From the NCBI GenBank assembly GCA_965204235.1, contig OZ241979.1, forward strand, positions 1,364,001-1,428,000: a stretch of 64,000 nt of DNA, in the 5' to 3' direction. Below the pieces are notes generated by a model. That model was not told the origin of the DNA. It did not search any database and worked only from the letters and a program-made list of their open reading frames with translations. Made by a program: the position numbers and the translations under genes. The DNA is from JAJDTQ01 sp965204235 (GTDB taxonomy: Bacteria; Desulfobacterota; Binatia; UBA9968; JAJDTQ01). Position 1 is the first letter of the stretch. The number at the start of each line of letters is the position of its first letter. Positions 17,676-26,414 of this stretch are shown one piece after another.

Positions 17676-19748
17676 ATGGAGACGGACCATCCTGACCTCC
17701 TCCCCCGGTTCCGGCCTGAACGCCTCACCCTGTGGTTGCTGCTGCTCGCCCTGTCCACGTTGTTCCTGTGCAGTTTCGACAAGGGATACTTCTACCGCCC
17801 CGTCCCCAATAACTGGAATACGGCACTGAACCTGACCATCGCCGAGCACCTGTCGCCCGGCCACGGTTTCCGGTTGTTCGTGGGCTTGCGCCCGGGACCG
17901 GGCGACGCCCCGGAATACAAGATGTACAGCCGCTTTCCGGTCGGCGGATACGCGCTCATCAAACTCGCCATCCTCCCCTTCGGAAACGACCTGTCGGCCA
18001 GCATCCTGGCCGCCCGCATGCTCATGTTGCTGTTGTTCAGCGCCGCCGCTCTCCTGGCCTTCCACTCCCTCGCACGGATCACCTCCCGCCGCTGGATCGC
18101 ACTGGCCGCCACCCTCGCGGCCTTCTCCTCCTTCTACATGCTGTTCTATGGCGACGTGGTCTCCGTCGAGATGAGCGTGGACCTGTTCGCGGTGATGCTG
18201 GTGTTCCACGGCATGGTGGTGTTCGTGCAGGAGGGACGGTTCCGACAGTTGCTGGCCAGGACCTGCGTTGCGCTGCTGCTGGGGTGGCACGTGTATGCGT
18301 TCCTGCTGCCGTTCCTCATCCTGGGTACGGCGAGCGAGGCGGTCCGGGCGTGGAAGGACGGGACCGCGCTGTGGCGGCGTGTGCGCTCGGCTGCGGGGGC
18401 GGTGCTGCGCAGCCGCTACATGGCGCTGGGCGTGTTCTCGGTGCTGTTCGGCGCGGCCGTCCTGGGCTTCAACTTCGCCAACGAGTACGCCGCGTTCGGA
18501 GGCGAGACGCGGGTGACCGAACTGCCGTCCTTCAAGTCCATGCTCAAGCGGACCGGACTGGACCAGGAGCGGAACAGCAAGTTCGACAGTGTGAGTTGGC
18601 TGATCTTCCTGCAACAGCAGTTCTTTCGTGTCTTCGTGGCGTCCGTTCCATTCGTGCTGACCGACTGGGGAATCGATCTGCTGGAGTGGTTTTCCTCCGC
18701 TCCCTTTTCGGCGTCCGTCTTTTCGGGGCCGCCGTTGTGGGTTTCCCTCCTGGCGCTGCTGATGGTCATGGTCGCATCCACGACCGTGGTGCGCCTTGCG
18801 GGGCCGCTGCTGGCCCGGCGGCATCGCATGCTCGTGGCCACCCTTGCCCTGTCCGGGTTCTTCTGGGCCCTGCCCATGCGCCACAATGCTGCAGGAAACC
18901 CCCACGAAGCCCTGTACTACGTGGGCGTCCCGCTGGTGTCCTACTCACTGCTCCTGCTGTACGTCCACAAGCGCTGGGGGCATGGTCCGGTGGTGGGCCT
19001 TGCCGTTGCGGCGCTGCTCGCCTTCGTCGTCTCCACCTTCCAGATGAACCACCGATGGCGCCCGGACGCCCGGGCGGCCGAGCCCCAACAGGCTGCCTTG
19101 GTCGAATTCGAGACGATCCGCGAAACCACGCAGGGAAAGGTGGTCCTGCTCCTCGAATCCGTCAAGCCGGACTGGTCCCGACGGGGCGAACCTTTGCGCC
19201 ACGAACGAAACTACCAACTCGCCGGAAGCGTCTTGACGCAACCCCTTGACAAGGAAGCCGCTGCCCGCGCCGCGGACTTCATCCTCACCCGCGACCGGGT
19301 GGAGATCGACGCCCTGCTCACGCCCGGGAACGAACGGGTGTTCCTGTATGATTCCGCAGGCATGGACGACCTGATGGAGTTGTACCGGACCACGTACCAG
19401 CGGGCGGTGTCCGGAGAGCCTGCGGCGCGCTCCTACTTCGACGTCTATCTCGGTGACGGCGCGCTGTTCCACGTCAGGGAACCCTGCGTCCGGGAGGACG
19501 TGCCCCGCGGGGTCTTCGTGGAGGTGACCCCGGAAGACCCGAAAGACCTGCCCGGATGGGGCCTGCCCAGATGGCACAGGGGGGACGGCTCCGAGGGGTT
19601 TTTCATCACCTTCCGACGAATTGGCGTGTTGTTCGAGGGGAAGTGCATGGCGATCCTTCCATTTCCCGATTATCCCGTCTCCGGCATCCGGACGGGGCAG
19701 ACGAAAGCAGGCCGAGTGCTCTGGGAAGCAAGGATACCGGCCCGGTAG
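17676..19748 (+). CDS. Polytopic membrane protein of unknown function, paralog A
   Basis: A 690-residue protein starting METDHPDLLPRFRPERLTL. It has a first membrane span (LTLWLLLLALSTLFLCSF) and then about eight to ten hydrophobic segments up to residue ~460, followed by a soluble ~230-residue C-terminal domain. The layout, with an acidic/aromatic loop after span 1 (DKGYFYRP, LSPGHGFRLF, YSRFPVGGYALIKLA) recalls GT-C glycosyltransferases, and I would guess a lipid-linked sugar transferase, but no catalytic motif is certain. A second gene at 20744-22927 is closely similar along the whole length, so the two arose by duplication, with an EamA permease between them. Confidence 0.8.
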   Translation: METDHPDLLPRFRPERLTLWLLLLALSTLFLCSFDKGYFYRPVPNNWNTALNLTIAEHLSPGHGFRLFVGLRPGPGDAPEYKMYSRFPVGGYALIKLAILPFGNDLSASILAARMLMLLLFSAAALLAFHSLARITSRRWIALAATLAAFSSFYMLFYGDVVSVEMSVDLFAVMLVFHGMVVFVQEGRFRQLLARTCVALLLGWHVYAFLLPFLILGTASEAVRAWKDGTALWRRVRSAAGAVLRSRYMALGVFSVLFGAAVLGFNFANEYAAFGGETRVTELPSFKSMLKRTGLDQERNSKFDSVSWLIFLQQQFFRVFVASVPFVLTDWGIDLLEWFSSAPFSASVFSGPPLWVSLLALLMVMVASTTVVRLAGPLLARRHRMLVATLALSGFFWALPMRHNAAGNPHEALYYVGVPLVSYSLLLLYVHKRWGHGPVVGLAVAALLAFVVSTFQMNHRWRPDARAAEPQQAALVEFETIRETTQGKVVLLLESVKPDWSRRGEPLRHERNYQLAGSVLTQPLDKEAAARAADFILTRDRVEIDALLTPGNERVFLYDSAGMDDLMELYRTTYQRAVSGEPAARSYFDVYLGDGALFHVREPCVREDVPRGVFVEVTPEDPKDLPGWGLPRWHRGDGSEGFFITFRRIGVLFEGKCMAILPFPDYPVSGIRTGQTKAGRVLWEARIPAR

Positions 19749-19796
19749 TCCCCGCCGACCGCGGCCATCGACGCTCTACGGATGCGGCGGAATCCC

Positions 19797-20681
19797 ATGA
19801 CCGATGAAGTAACCCGGGGCATCTTCTATGCCCTCGCTGCCGGTGTCATCTGGGGGGTCGGCCCCTCCCTGCTCAAGCAGGGCATGGCCGGGTCGAGCGT
19901 CAGCATGGCGACGCTGGTTTCCCAGTATTCGTCCACCGGCGCCCTGCTCCTGATCACTGCATGGAGGGGCGAGTTCGTGTCCCTGGGCTGGCAGGCATTG
20001 CTTGCCTTCGGCCTTACGGGCGTAGCCGCGGCCCTGGGCAAGATCTTCCTCAACCGGGGAATCGACAGCGTCGGCGCCTCCAAGTCGGTGACGGTGAAGA
20101 ACTCGTCGCCGCTCATCACCGTGTTCCTGGGCGCCGCGCTGCTGGGAGAGCGGGTGGGCTGGGAGATCCTGCTGGGCGTCGTGGTCATCGTGGCCGGCGT
20201 GCTGCTGCTCACCGCCGCCCCCAGGGAAGGGTCCGAGGCCCCCGGCCGCCTGAGCTATTTCATGTACCCGCTGCTGTCCGCGTTGGCCTTCGGCGTCAAC
20301 CCCATCTTCAAGAAATGGGGCCTCCTGGGCGCGGCCCTGCCCGCCCTGGGGACGCTCGTCAACCACGTGGTCTCGCTGGTGTTCATGTTCACTGCGGGCC
20401 CCTTGCTGGGGATCCATGCCCGACGGGAGAAGGTCCCGCCCAGGAGCGCGCTCCTCTTCTCCGTCACCGGCGTCACCGAGGCCGCGGCCTCCCTGCTGAC
20501 CTACCAGGCCCTGCTGATGGCCCCTGCGGTGCTGGTGGCGCCCATCTGGCGCATCTCGCCGCTGGTTACCTTCGTGCTGTCGCACTTTACGCTGAAGGCG
20601 CTGGAGACGGTCTCCCTCCGGGACGGGCTGGCGGCCCTGCTCATCGTCGGCGGGGTGTGGGTCCTCAGCCTGGGCGGTTGA
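19797..20681 (+). CDS. EamA/DMT-family permease
   Basis: A 294-residue inner-membrane protein with ten predicted spans in two repeated EamA halves (GIFYALAAGVIWGVGPSLLKQG and, in the second half, LSYFMYPLLSALAFGVNPIFKKWG). DMT permeases export or import small metabolites; the substrate is unknown. The ATG at 19797 (MTDEVTRG) is preferred; an ATG at 19782 is in frame. It lies between two paralogous membrane proteins and shares their orientation, so a role in exporting or flipping a precursor used by them is possible but unproven. Confidence 0.9.
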   Translation: MTDEVTRGIFYALAAGVIWGVGPSLLKQGMAGSSVSMATLVSQYSSTGALLLITAWRGEFVSLGWQALLAFGLTGVAAALGKIFLNRGIDSVGASKSVTVKNSSPLITVFLGAALLGERVGWEILLGVVVIVAGVLLLTAAPREGSEAPGRLSYFMYPLLSALAFGVNPIFKKWGLLGAALPALGTLVNHVVSLVFMFTAGPLLGIHARREKVPPRSALLFSVTGVTEAAASLLTYQALLMAPAVLVAPIWRISPLVTFVLSHFTLKALETVSLRDGLAALLIVGGVWVLSLGG

Positions 20682-20743
20682 GGACAGAGGGCGGGCCAAG
20701 ATAAGCGCACGGAGACGGAGCCATACGGACAGAAGGGTAGGCC

Positions 20744-22927
20744 ATGCCGCAAACGTCAACCTCTGGAAGAAGATGGAGACAGACATCCTGCCCCCCCCCC
20801 CCCCCAGGGTCCCGGCCTGAACGCCTCACCCTGCTGTTGCTGCTGCTCGCCCTGTCCACTTTGTTCCTGTGCAGCTTCGACAAGGGATACCTCTACCGTA
20901 CCGGCCACCCTCATGTGAATACGGTACTGAACCTGGCCATCGCCGAGAACCTGTCGCCCGACCACGGTTTCCGGTTGTTCCGGGGGCGGAGACCAAGACC
21001 GGGCGGCGCCCCGGCATACGAGATGTACAGCCGCTTTCCCGTCGGCGGATACGCGCTGATCAAACTCGCCATCCTCCCTTTCGGAAACGACCTGTCGGCC
21101 AGGATCCTGGCCGCCCGCATGCTCATGCTGCTGTTGTTCGGCGCCGCCGCGCTCCTGGCCTTCCACTCCCTCGCACGGATCACCGCCCACCGCTGGACCG
21201 CACTGGCCGCCACCCTCCCGGCGTTCTCCTCCTACTACATGCTGTTGTACGGCGACGCGGTTTCCGTCGAGATGAGCGTGGACCTGTTCGCGGTGATGCT
21301 GGTGTTCCACGGCATGGTGGTGTTCGTGCAGGAGGGACGGTTCCGGCAGTTGCTGGCCAAGACCTGCGTTGCGCTGCTGCTGGGATGGCGCGTGTATGCG
21401 TTCCTGCTGCCGTTCCTCATCCTCGGTCTGGCGCACGAGGCGGTCCGGGCGTGGAAGGAGGGGACCGCGGTGTGGCCGCGTGTGCGCTCCACCGGGGCGG
21501 CGGTGCTGCGCAGCCGCTACACGGCGCTGGGCGTGTTCGCGCTGCTGTTCGGGGCGGCCGTCCTGGGCTTCAACTTCGCCAACGAGTACGCCGCGTTCGG
21601 AGGTGAGACGCGGGTGACCGAACTGCCGTCCTTCCAGTCCATGTTCAGGCGGACCGGACTGGGCCAGGACTCGAACGCCTACTCCGAACGTAACTTCGAC
21701 CGTATGGGGTGGCTGCGCTTCTTGCGACAGCAGTTCTATCGTGTCCGCGTGGCGTCCGTTCCTTTGGTGCTGACCGACCGGGGAGCCGAGTTGCGGGGGT
21801 GGTTTCCCTCGGTTCCCTTTTCGGCGCCAAGCCTTTCGGGGCCGGCGTTGTCGTTTTACTTCCTGTTGTTGCTGATGGTGGTGGTCGCATCCACGACCGT
21901 GGTTTGCCTTGCGAGGCGGCTGTTGGCCCGGCGCCACCGCATGCTGCTGGCTACCCTTGCCCTGTCCGGGTTCTTCTGGGCCCTGCCCATGCGCCACAAT
22001 ACTGCATATCCCAGGCACGACCACGAGGCCCTGTTCTACGTGGGCGTCCCGCTGGTGTTCTACTCGCTGCTCCTGCTGTATGTTCACAAGCGCTGGGGGC
22101 ATCGTCCGGTGGTCGGCCTTGCGGTTGCGGCGCTGCTCGCCTTCGTCATCTCCGCCTTCCAGATGGATCACCGACAGCGCCAAGACGCCCGGGCGGCCGA
22201 ACTCCGACAGGCGGCCTTGGCCGAACTCGGGACCATACGCGAAACCACGCGGGGAAAGGTGGTCCTGGTCCTTGCATCCGTCGAGCCGGAATGGTCCCGG
22301 CAGGTCAAACAACGGCGCAAATGGGGATACTATCTCGCCGGAAGCGTCTTGTCGCACCCCCTCCACACGGAAAACGTCAAGAGATACTATCCCGTCGGAA
22401 ACGCCTTGACACACTTCCCGGACATGGAAGCCGCGGCCCGCGCCGCAGACTTCCTCCTCACCCGTGACCGTGTGGAGAGCGGCGCCCTGCTCACGCCCCG
22501 GAACGAACATGTGTTCCTGTATGATTCAGCGGGTATGGACGACCTGGTGGAGTTGTACCGGGCCACGTACGAACGAGTGGCGTCCGGAGAGCCGGCGGCG
22601 CGCTCCCACTTCGACGTCCACCTCGGTGACGGCGCGCTGTTCCACGTCAGGGAGCCCTGCGTCCGGGAGGATGCGGGCTACCAGATCTTCGTGGAGGTAA
22701 TCCCGGAAGACCCGAAGGACCTGCCCGGACGCCGCAGGCGGTACGGCTTCGAGAAACTCGTCCACCCCTTCCAACACCGCGGCGTGCTGTTCGAGGGGAA
22801 GTGCATGGCTATCCTTCCACTCCCCGATTATCCCGTCTCCGGCATCCGGACGGGACAGCGGCCACACCCGCATCCCCGCTGGGAAGGACACCGCGGCTGG
22901 AAAGTAGAGATACGGGCGGGCCGATAG
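20744..22927 (+). CDS. Polytopic membrane protein, paralog B, with C15 tract at start
   Basis: A 727-residue homolog of the protein at 17676-19748, similar throughout (for example YSRFPVGGYALIKLAILPFG and ISRFHSLARIT-type segments) but with a 35-residue insertion near position 540 that repeats LAGSVLSHPL/VGNALTHFPD. As the sequence stands, the frame is open only from the ATG at 20744 (MPQTSTSGRR). The ATG that matches the paralog start (METD at 20773) is out of frame by one base because of a run of 15 C at 20791-20805; with 14 C it would be in frame instead. The gene may therefore be phase-variable or the run may be misread. Function unknown, perhaps a GT-C type enzyme. Confidence 0.78.
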   Translation: MPQTSTSGRRWRQTSCPPPPPGSRPERLTLLLLLLALSTLFLCSFDKGYLYRTGHPHVNTVLNLAIAENLSPDHGFRLFRGRRPRPGGAPAYEMYSRFPVGGYALIKLAILPFGNDLSARILAARMLMLLLFGAAALLAFHSLARITAHRWTALAATLPAFSSYYMLLYGDAVSVEMSVDLFAVMLVFHGMVVFVQEGRFRQLLAKTCVALLLGWRVYAFLLPFLILGLAHEAVRAWKEGTAVWPRVRSTGAAVLRSRYTALGVFALLFGAAVLGFNFANEYAAFGGETRVTELPSFQSMFRRTGLGQDSNAYSERNFDRMGWLRFLRQQFYRVRVASVPLVLTDRGAELRGWFPSVPFSAPSLSGPALSFYFLLLLMVVVASTTVVCLARRLLARRHRMLLATLALSGFFWALPMRHNTAYPRHDHEALFYVGVPLVFYSLLLLYVHKRWGHRPVVGLAVAALLAFVISAFQMDHRQRQDARAAELRQAALAELGTIRETTRGKVVLVLASVEPEWSRQVKQRRKWGYYLAGSVLSHPLHTENVKRYYPVGNALTHFPDMEAAARAADFLLTRDRVESGALLTPRNEHVFLYDSAGMDDLVELYRATYERVASGEPAARSHFDVHLGDGALFHVREPCVREDAGYQIFVEVIPEDPKDLPGRRRRYGFEKLVHPFQHRGVLFEGKCMAILPLPDYPVSGIRTGQRPHPHPRWEGHRGWKVEIRAGR
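20791..20805 (+). repeat. C15 homopolymer at the start of paralog B
   Basis: Fifteen consecutive C within codons 16-21 of the frame that starts at 20744. It separates two possible starts (20744 and 20773) that lie in different frames, so a change of one base selects between them. Confidence 0.9.
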
Positions 22928-23040
22928 TCCCCGCGGTCAACGCACCTGTTCTACACGGATCGACCTCGCCAAACCCCGCCTGCCACGATCAGGTGGTGGA
23001 AGGGAAATCGACCGGGGTCGGCGCGTTGGCGCCGCCTCCG

Positions 23041-25194
23041 TCAGGCGTGCTGCTGGCCGGACTGGGCCGGCTCGCAGGGGATGGTCAACCAGAACTCGGT
23101 GAACGAGCCCGGCTCGCTCTCGACGCCCAGGGCGCCGCCGTGTTGGGCCATGATGTCCTGGGACAGCGACAGCCCGAGTCCGGTCCCTTCTCCCGTGGCC
23201 TTGGTGGTGACGAAAGGCTCGAAGATCTTCTCGACCATGTCCTTCGGAATACCGGGTCCGTTGTCCCGGATACGGAACTCCGCATTTTCCCCCGCTCTCC
23301 GGCTCGACAACCGGATGGTGGGCTCATAACCGCCGGCGGAGTTCTTGAAGTCGTCGGTGGTCTTCTGGAGCCGTTCGAACGTCGCCTGGCAGGCGTTGTT
23401 GATCAGGTTGAGGAAGACGCGGCTGATGTCCTGGGGCACCACCTCGACCTCGCCGACGCCGCCGTCGAGGTCCTCTTCCCATGTCACGTTGAAGAGCTGG
23501 TTCTTGGCGCGCATGGCGTGGTAGGCGAGGTCGGCGTACTGCTTGAGCAGCGCGTTCAGGTCCACCGCGCGCCGCTCGCCGGACTGGCCGCGGGAGTGGT
23601 CCAGCATGCTGTGCACGATGCCGTCGGCGCGCTTGCCGTGCTCCCGGATCTTCTGGAGGTTGCCGTTCAAGTCGTCGAGGATGCCGCCGATCTCCTCCCG
23701 CGCGTCCTCGGGGAGGTTGTCGGCGACCTCGTCCATCACTTCGCGCACTTCCTCGATCAACTCGCCCGACACCTCGGAGAAGTTGTTGACGAAGTTGAGT
23801 GGGTTCTTGATCTCGTGGGCGATGCCCGCGGTCAACTGCCCCAGGGAGGCGAGCTTCTCCTGCATGACGACCTGGTTCTGCGCCGTCTTCAGGTCCTGGA
23901 GCGTCTGCTCCAGCGCCTCGTTCTTGTCCTTCAACTCGTCCGCGAGCTTCTCCACCAGGTTGAGGCGCTGGACTTCGAGGGCGTGGCGGCGGAACACTTC
24001 CAGCGCTTCCGCCATGTCGGTCACCTCGTCGTTGCCCTGGACCTCCACCGGCACCTCCAGGTTGCCTTCGGCCATGGAACGCATGGCGCCGGCCAGACCC
24101 GTCAGACGCCGGATCAGGTAGCGTCCGATGAAGATCCAGCCGAGTGCGACCGCGCCGAGGATGTTGAAGACGTTGAGGACCACCAGCAGCACCATGCCGG
24201 TGTTCACCACCGACGTGGAGGCGCTGCTGGCTTCGGCCGCGGACTCGTCCGTCACCATCACCACCCGGTCCATGCTCGCCAACAGGCGGGCCGCGTTCGC
24301 CCGGTTCTCCGCGATGTACCGCGCTTCGAGACCCGCTTGCTTCAGGATCGCTTCCTGCAGTTCGAAGATGCCGTCGGCGCCATGTCCCAACGATTTGAGC
24401 TGCTCGACCTGGGGAGCCAGCAGCCAGGACTGGACCGAGCGTTCGAAGGAGCCGAGGGCGGCGTTGTAGCGCTCCCGGAGCGGCTGGATCAGGGTCCGGT
24501 CGTTCACCACCGAGGCTTCCGCGAGCAACCGGGCGGCGAGGCTGGCCTGGGTGTGCAAGGTCAACAGGTCGCGATAACGCACCAACTGGTTGTAGGCCGT
24601 CCGCTCTTCGACGGGAGCGGGCTCGTCCCCGAGGTTCTTGAGGCCCGTGGCGAGAAAGAACGCCTGGTCGTCGATGGCGGGGACCAGGATATTGTCGATC
24701 TCCCGGGTCAGCACCGGGATCTCTTCCTCGCGAGCCTCCAGACGGCGCGTCTTCTCGCGCCGCTGCGAGGACGACGACTCGATCTTCTCCAGCGTCGCAG
24801 TCAGCTCGTCGGAGAGCGAGCGGAGCACGCCGGCCTGGTCTCCCAGGGCGTCGTGCTGCTGGAGTTCGTCGATGAGCTCGTAGAGGAGGTCCTTGTCCTG
24901 CGTGATGGCCTTCTTGACCTCGGCCACGTCCTCTGCGGACGACGCGGAGACCAGCCGGGGAGCGGCGTTTACCAGGGCCGAGCTCTGCTGGGCGGCCCGG
25001 ATGGCCGCGGTCAGGCTCGGTACGCTGTGCTCGATGATGCGGCGTTGCGAATCGCTCACCGCGCGGAAGGACAGCAACGCCACCGTGCTGGCCGCGAGCA
25101 TCAGCACGACTCCCGCGCCGAAACCGGCGTAGATCTTGAGACCGAGACCGATCCTCCGGCCGGCGGGCCGCTTCGGGGAGTCCGCCTCGCTCAA
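23041..25194 (-). CDS. Sensor histidine kinase with HAMP domain
   Basis: A 717-residue membrane kinase, starting at a TTG that overlaps the stop of the binding-protein gene (TTGA). A first membrane span (about 20-42) and a second (about 332-358) flank a ~290-residue helical periplasmic sensor domain; a HAMP linker (359-412) and a coiled coil (412-450) lead to the phosphoacceptor His460 in GQLTAGIAHEIKNPLNFVNN. ATP-binding boxes are NLINNACQAT, DNGPGIP and TGLGLSLSQDI. In this operon it probably senses the ligand-loaded periplasmic protein encoded just upstream and phosphorylates the receiver of the PP2C protein. No other response regulator is nearby. Confidence 0.93.
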   Translation of the reverse strand: MSEADSPKRPAGRRIGLGLKIYAGFGAGVVLMLAASTVALLSFRAVSDSQRRIIEHSVPSLTAAIRAAQQSSALVNAAPRLVSASSAEDVAEVKKAITQDKDLLYELIDELQQHDALGDQAGVLRSLSDELTATLEKIESSSSQRREKTRRLEAREEEIPVLTREIDNILVPAIDDQAFFLATGLKNLGDEPAPVEERTAYNQLVRYRDLLTLHTQASLAARLLAEASVVNDRTLIQPLRERYNAALGSFERSVQSWLLAPQVEQLKSLGHGADGIFELQEAILKQAGLEARYIAENRANAARLLASMDRVVMVTDESAAEASSASTSVVNTGMVLLVVLNVFNILGAVALGWIFIGRYLIRRLTGLAGAMRSMAEGNLEVPVEVQGNDEVTDMAEALEVFRRHALEVQRLNLVEKLADELKDKNEALEQTLQDLKTAQNQVVMQEKLASLGQLTAGIAHEIKNPLNFVNNFSEVSGELIEEVREVMDEVADNLPEDAREEIGGILDDLNGNLQKIREHGKRADGIVHSMLDHSRGQSGERRAVDLNALLKQYADLAYHAMRAKNQLFNVTWEEDLDGGVGEVEVVPQDISRVFLNLINNACQATFERLQKTTDDFKNSAGGYEPTIRLSSRRAGENAEFRIRDNGPGIPKDMVEKIFEPFVTTKATGEGTGLGLSLSQDIMAQHGGALGVESEPGSFTEFWLTIPCEPAQSGQQHA

Positions 25195-26393
25195 GGCCGC
25201 TCCAGGCGCTGGAGGGAACGAAACCGCCCGGAGTCGTCGATCATGGTCAGGTACACCTGATCGGAACCCTGGTTGTCGGATTCCCCGTAGCGCAGGTTGA
25301 ACCCGCCCAGGTCGATGGCCCCGGCCTTCTGGAGGGAGGAAATGAACCCCTGGCGGGTCAGTTCGGCTCCCGTCCGGCGCAGCGCCTCGATGGCCACGCG
25401 GCCCGCCAGGTAACCCTCGAGGGAGACGAAGCCGGCAGCGGCCTGCGGAGCGACGGCGCGAAGCGCCTCATGGTATTCGGTCACGATGGGGATCCGGCTG
25501 TCGTGGGGGAACGGCACGACCTGGGTGACGACCACCCCCTTGCCGTCGGGACCGAGGGCATTGGCCAGAGCGGAGCTGCCGACGAACGAGATGTTGACGA
25601 AGACGGGGTTGAAATCGAGTTGGCGGCACCATTTGATGAAGGTCGCGACGGGCTGGTAGGCGCCCACGATGATGACCGCATCGGGAAGGCCGACCCTCAG
25701 GTCCAGCACCGCGGTCTTTACCGCCTCGGTGTTGCGCGGATACGTCGCCTCGACCGCCAGCCTCATGCCGCGCCGGTCGAGGGCTTGGCGCACGCCCGCC
25801 AGCCCTGCGCGGCCGTACGAGTCGTCCTGGTAGAGGATGCCGATGCGATTCAGGCCCAGGTCCCCGGTGAGGCGCTCCACCATCTCTTCGGTCTCCTGGT
25901 AGTAGGAAGCGCGCACGTTGATCACCGTAGGACGCTTCTCCACCTCGCGCAGGAACTCCGCGCCCGTGAAGGCTCCGAGGTAGGGGACGCCTGCCCGCGT
26001 GGCGATGGGCTCTGCGGCTTTCGACGTGGGCGTGCCCACCATGCCGATGAGGCCGAAGACCTTTTCTTCCTCGATGAGCCGCCTGGTGTTGGCGATGGCC
26101 TCCACCGGTTCGTAGCGGTCGTCGAGGGTCGTCAGGCGCAACTCGCGACCGTGCACCCCGCCCGCGCGGTTCACCTCGTCGAAGGCCGCCAGGATGCCCA
26201 GGCGCATCCCCTCGCCGAGAGCCTTCGCAGGTCCGTCCAGGGCGGACGACTGACCGAAGTGCACCTCATCCGCACTGACGCCCGGGGTTTCGGCGCCGGA
26301 CGGCGGCGTCGTCTGCGCCGCGGCCTCAACGGCCTCCGACGCCAGGTAGGTCGCCGCCAGCAGCAGGGCGGCGAGCAGCTCGAGGGCTCTCAA
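25191..26393 (-). CDS. Periplasmic ligand-binding protein (branched-chain amino-acid type)
   Basis: A 400-residue type I periplasmic binding protein with a TTG start (GGAG seven bases upstream). The signal peptide spans LELLAALLLAATYLASEAVEA. Mature hallmarks: VHFGQSSALDGPAKALGEGMRLGI, the hinge LTTLDDRYEPVEAIANTRRL, FGLIGMVGTPTSKAAEPIA and SVLYQDDSYGRAGL-type turns. Most relatives feed ABC transporters, but no permease or ATPase is present; instead the gene sits between a PP2C regulator and a histidine kinase. I infer that it is the periplasmic sensor for the kinase. The ligand is unknown, perhaps an amino acid, amide or urea-like compound. Confidence 0.9.
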   Translation of the reverse strand: MRALELLAALLLAATYLASEAVEAAAQTTPPSGAETPGVSADEVHFGQSSALDGPAKALGEGMRLGILAAFDEVNRAGGVHGRELRLTTLDDRYEPVEAIANTRRLIEEEKVFGLIGMVGTPTSKAAEPIATRAGVPYLGAFTGAEFLREVEKRPTVINVRASYYQETEEMVERLTGDLGLNRIGILYQDDSYGRAGLAGVRQALDRRGMRLAVEATYPRNTEAVKTAVLDLRVGLPDAVIIVGAYQPVATFIKWCRQLDFNPVFVNISFVGSSALANALGPDGKGVVVTQVVPFPHDSRIPIVTEYHEALRAVAPQAAAGFVSLEGYLAGRVAIEALRRTGAELTRQGFISSLQKAGAIDLGGFNLRYGESDNQGSDQVYLTMIDDSGRFRSLQRLERP

Positions 26394-26414
26394 CGCAATA
26401 CTCCGGGCAGGCTC

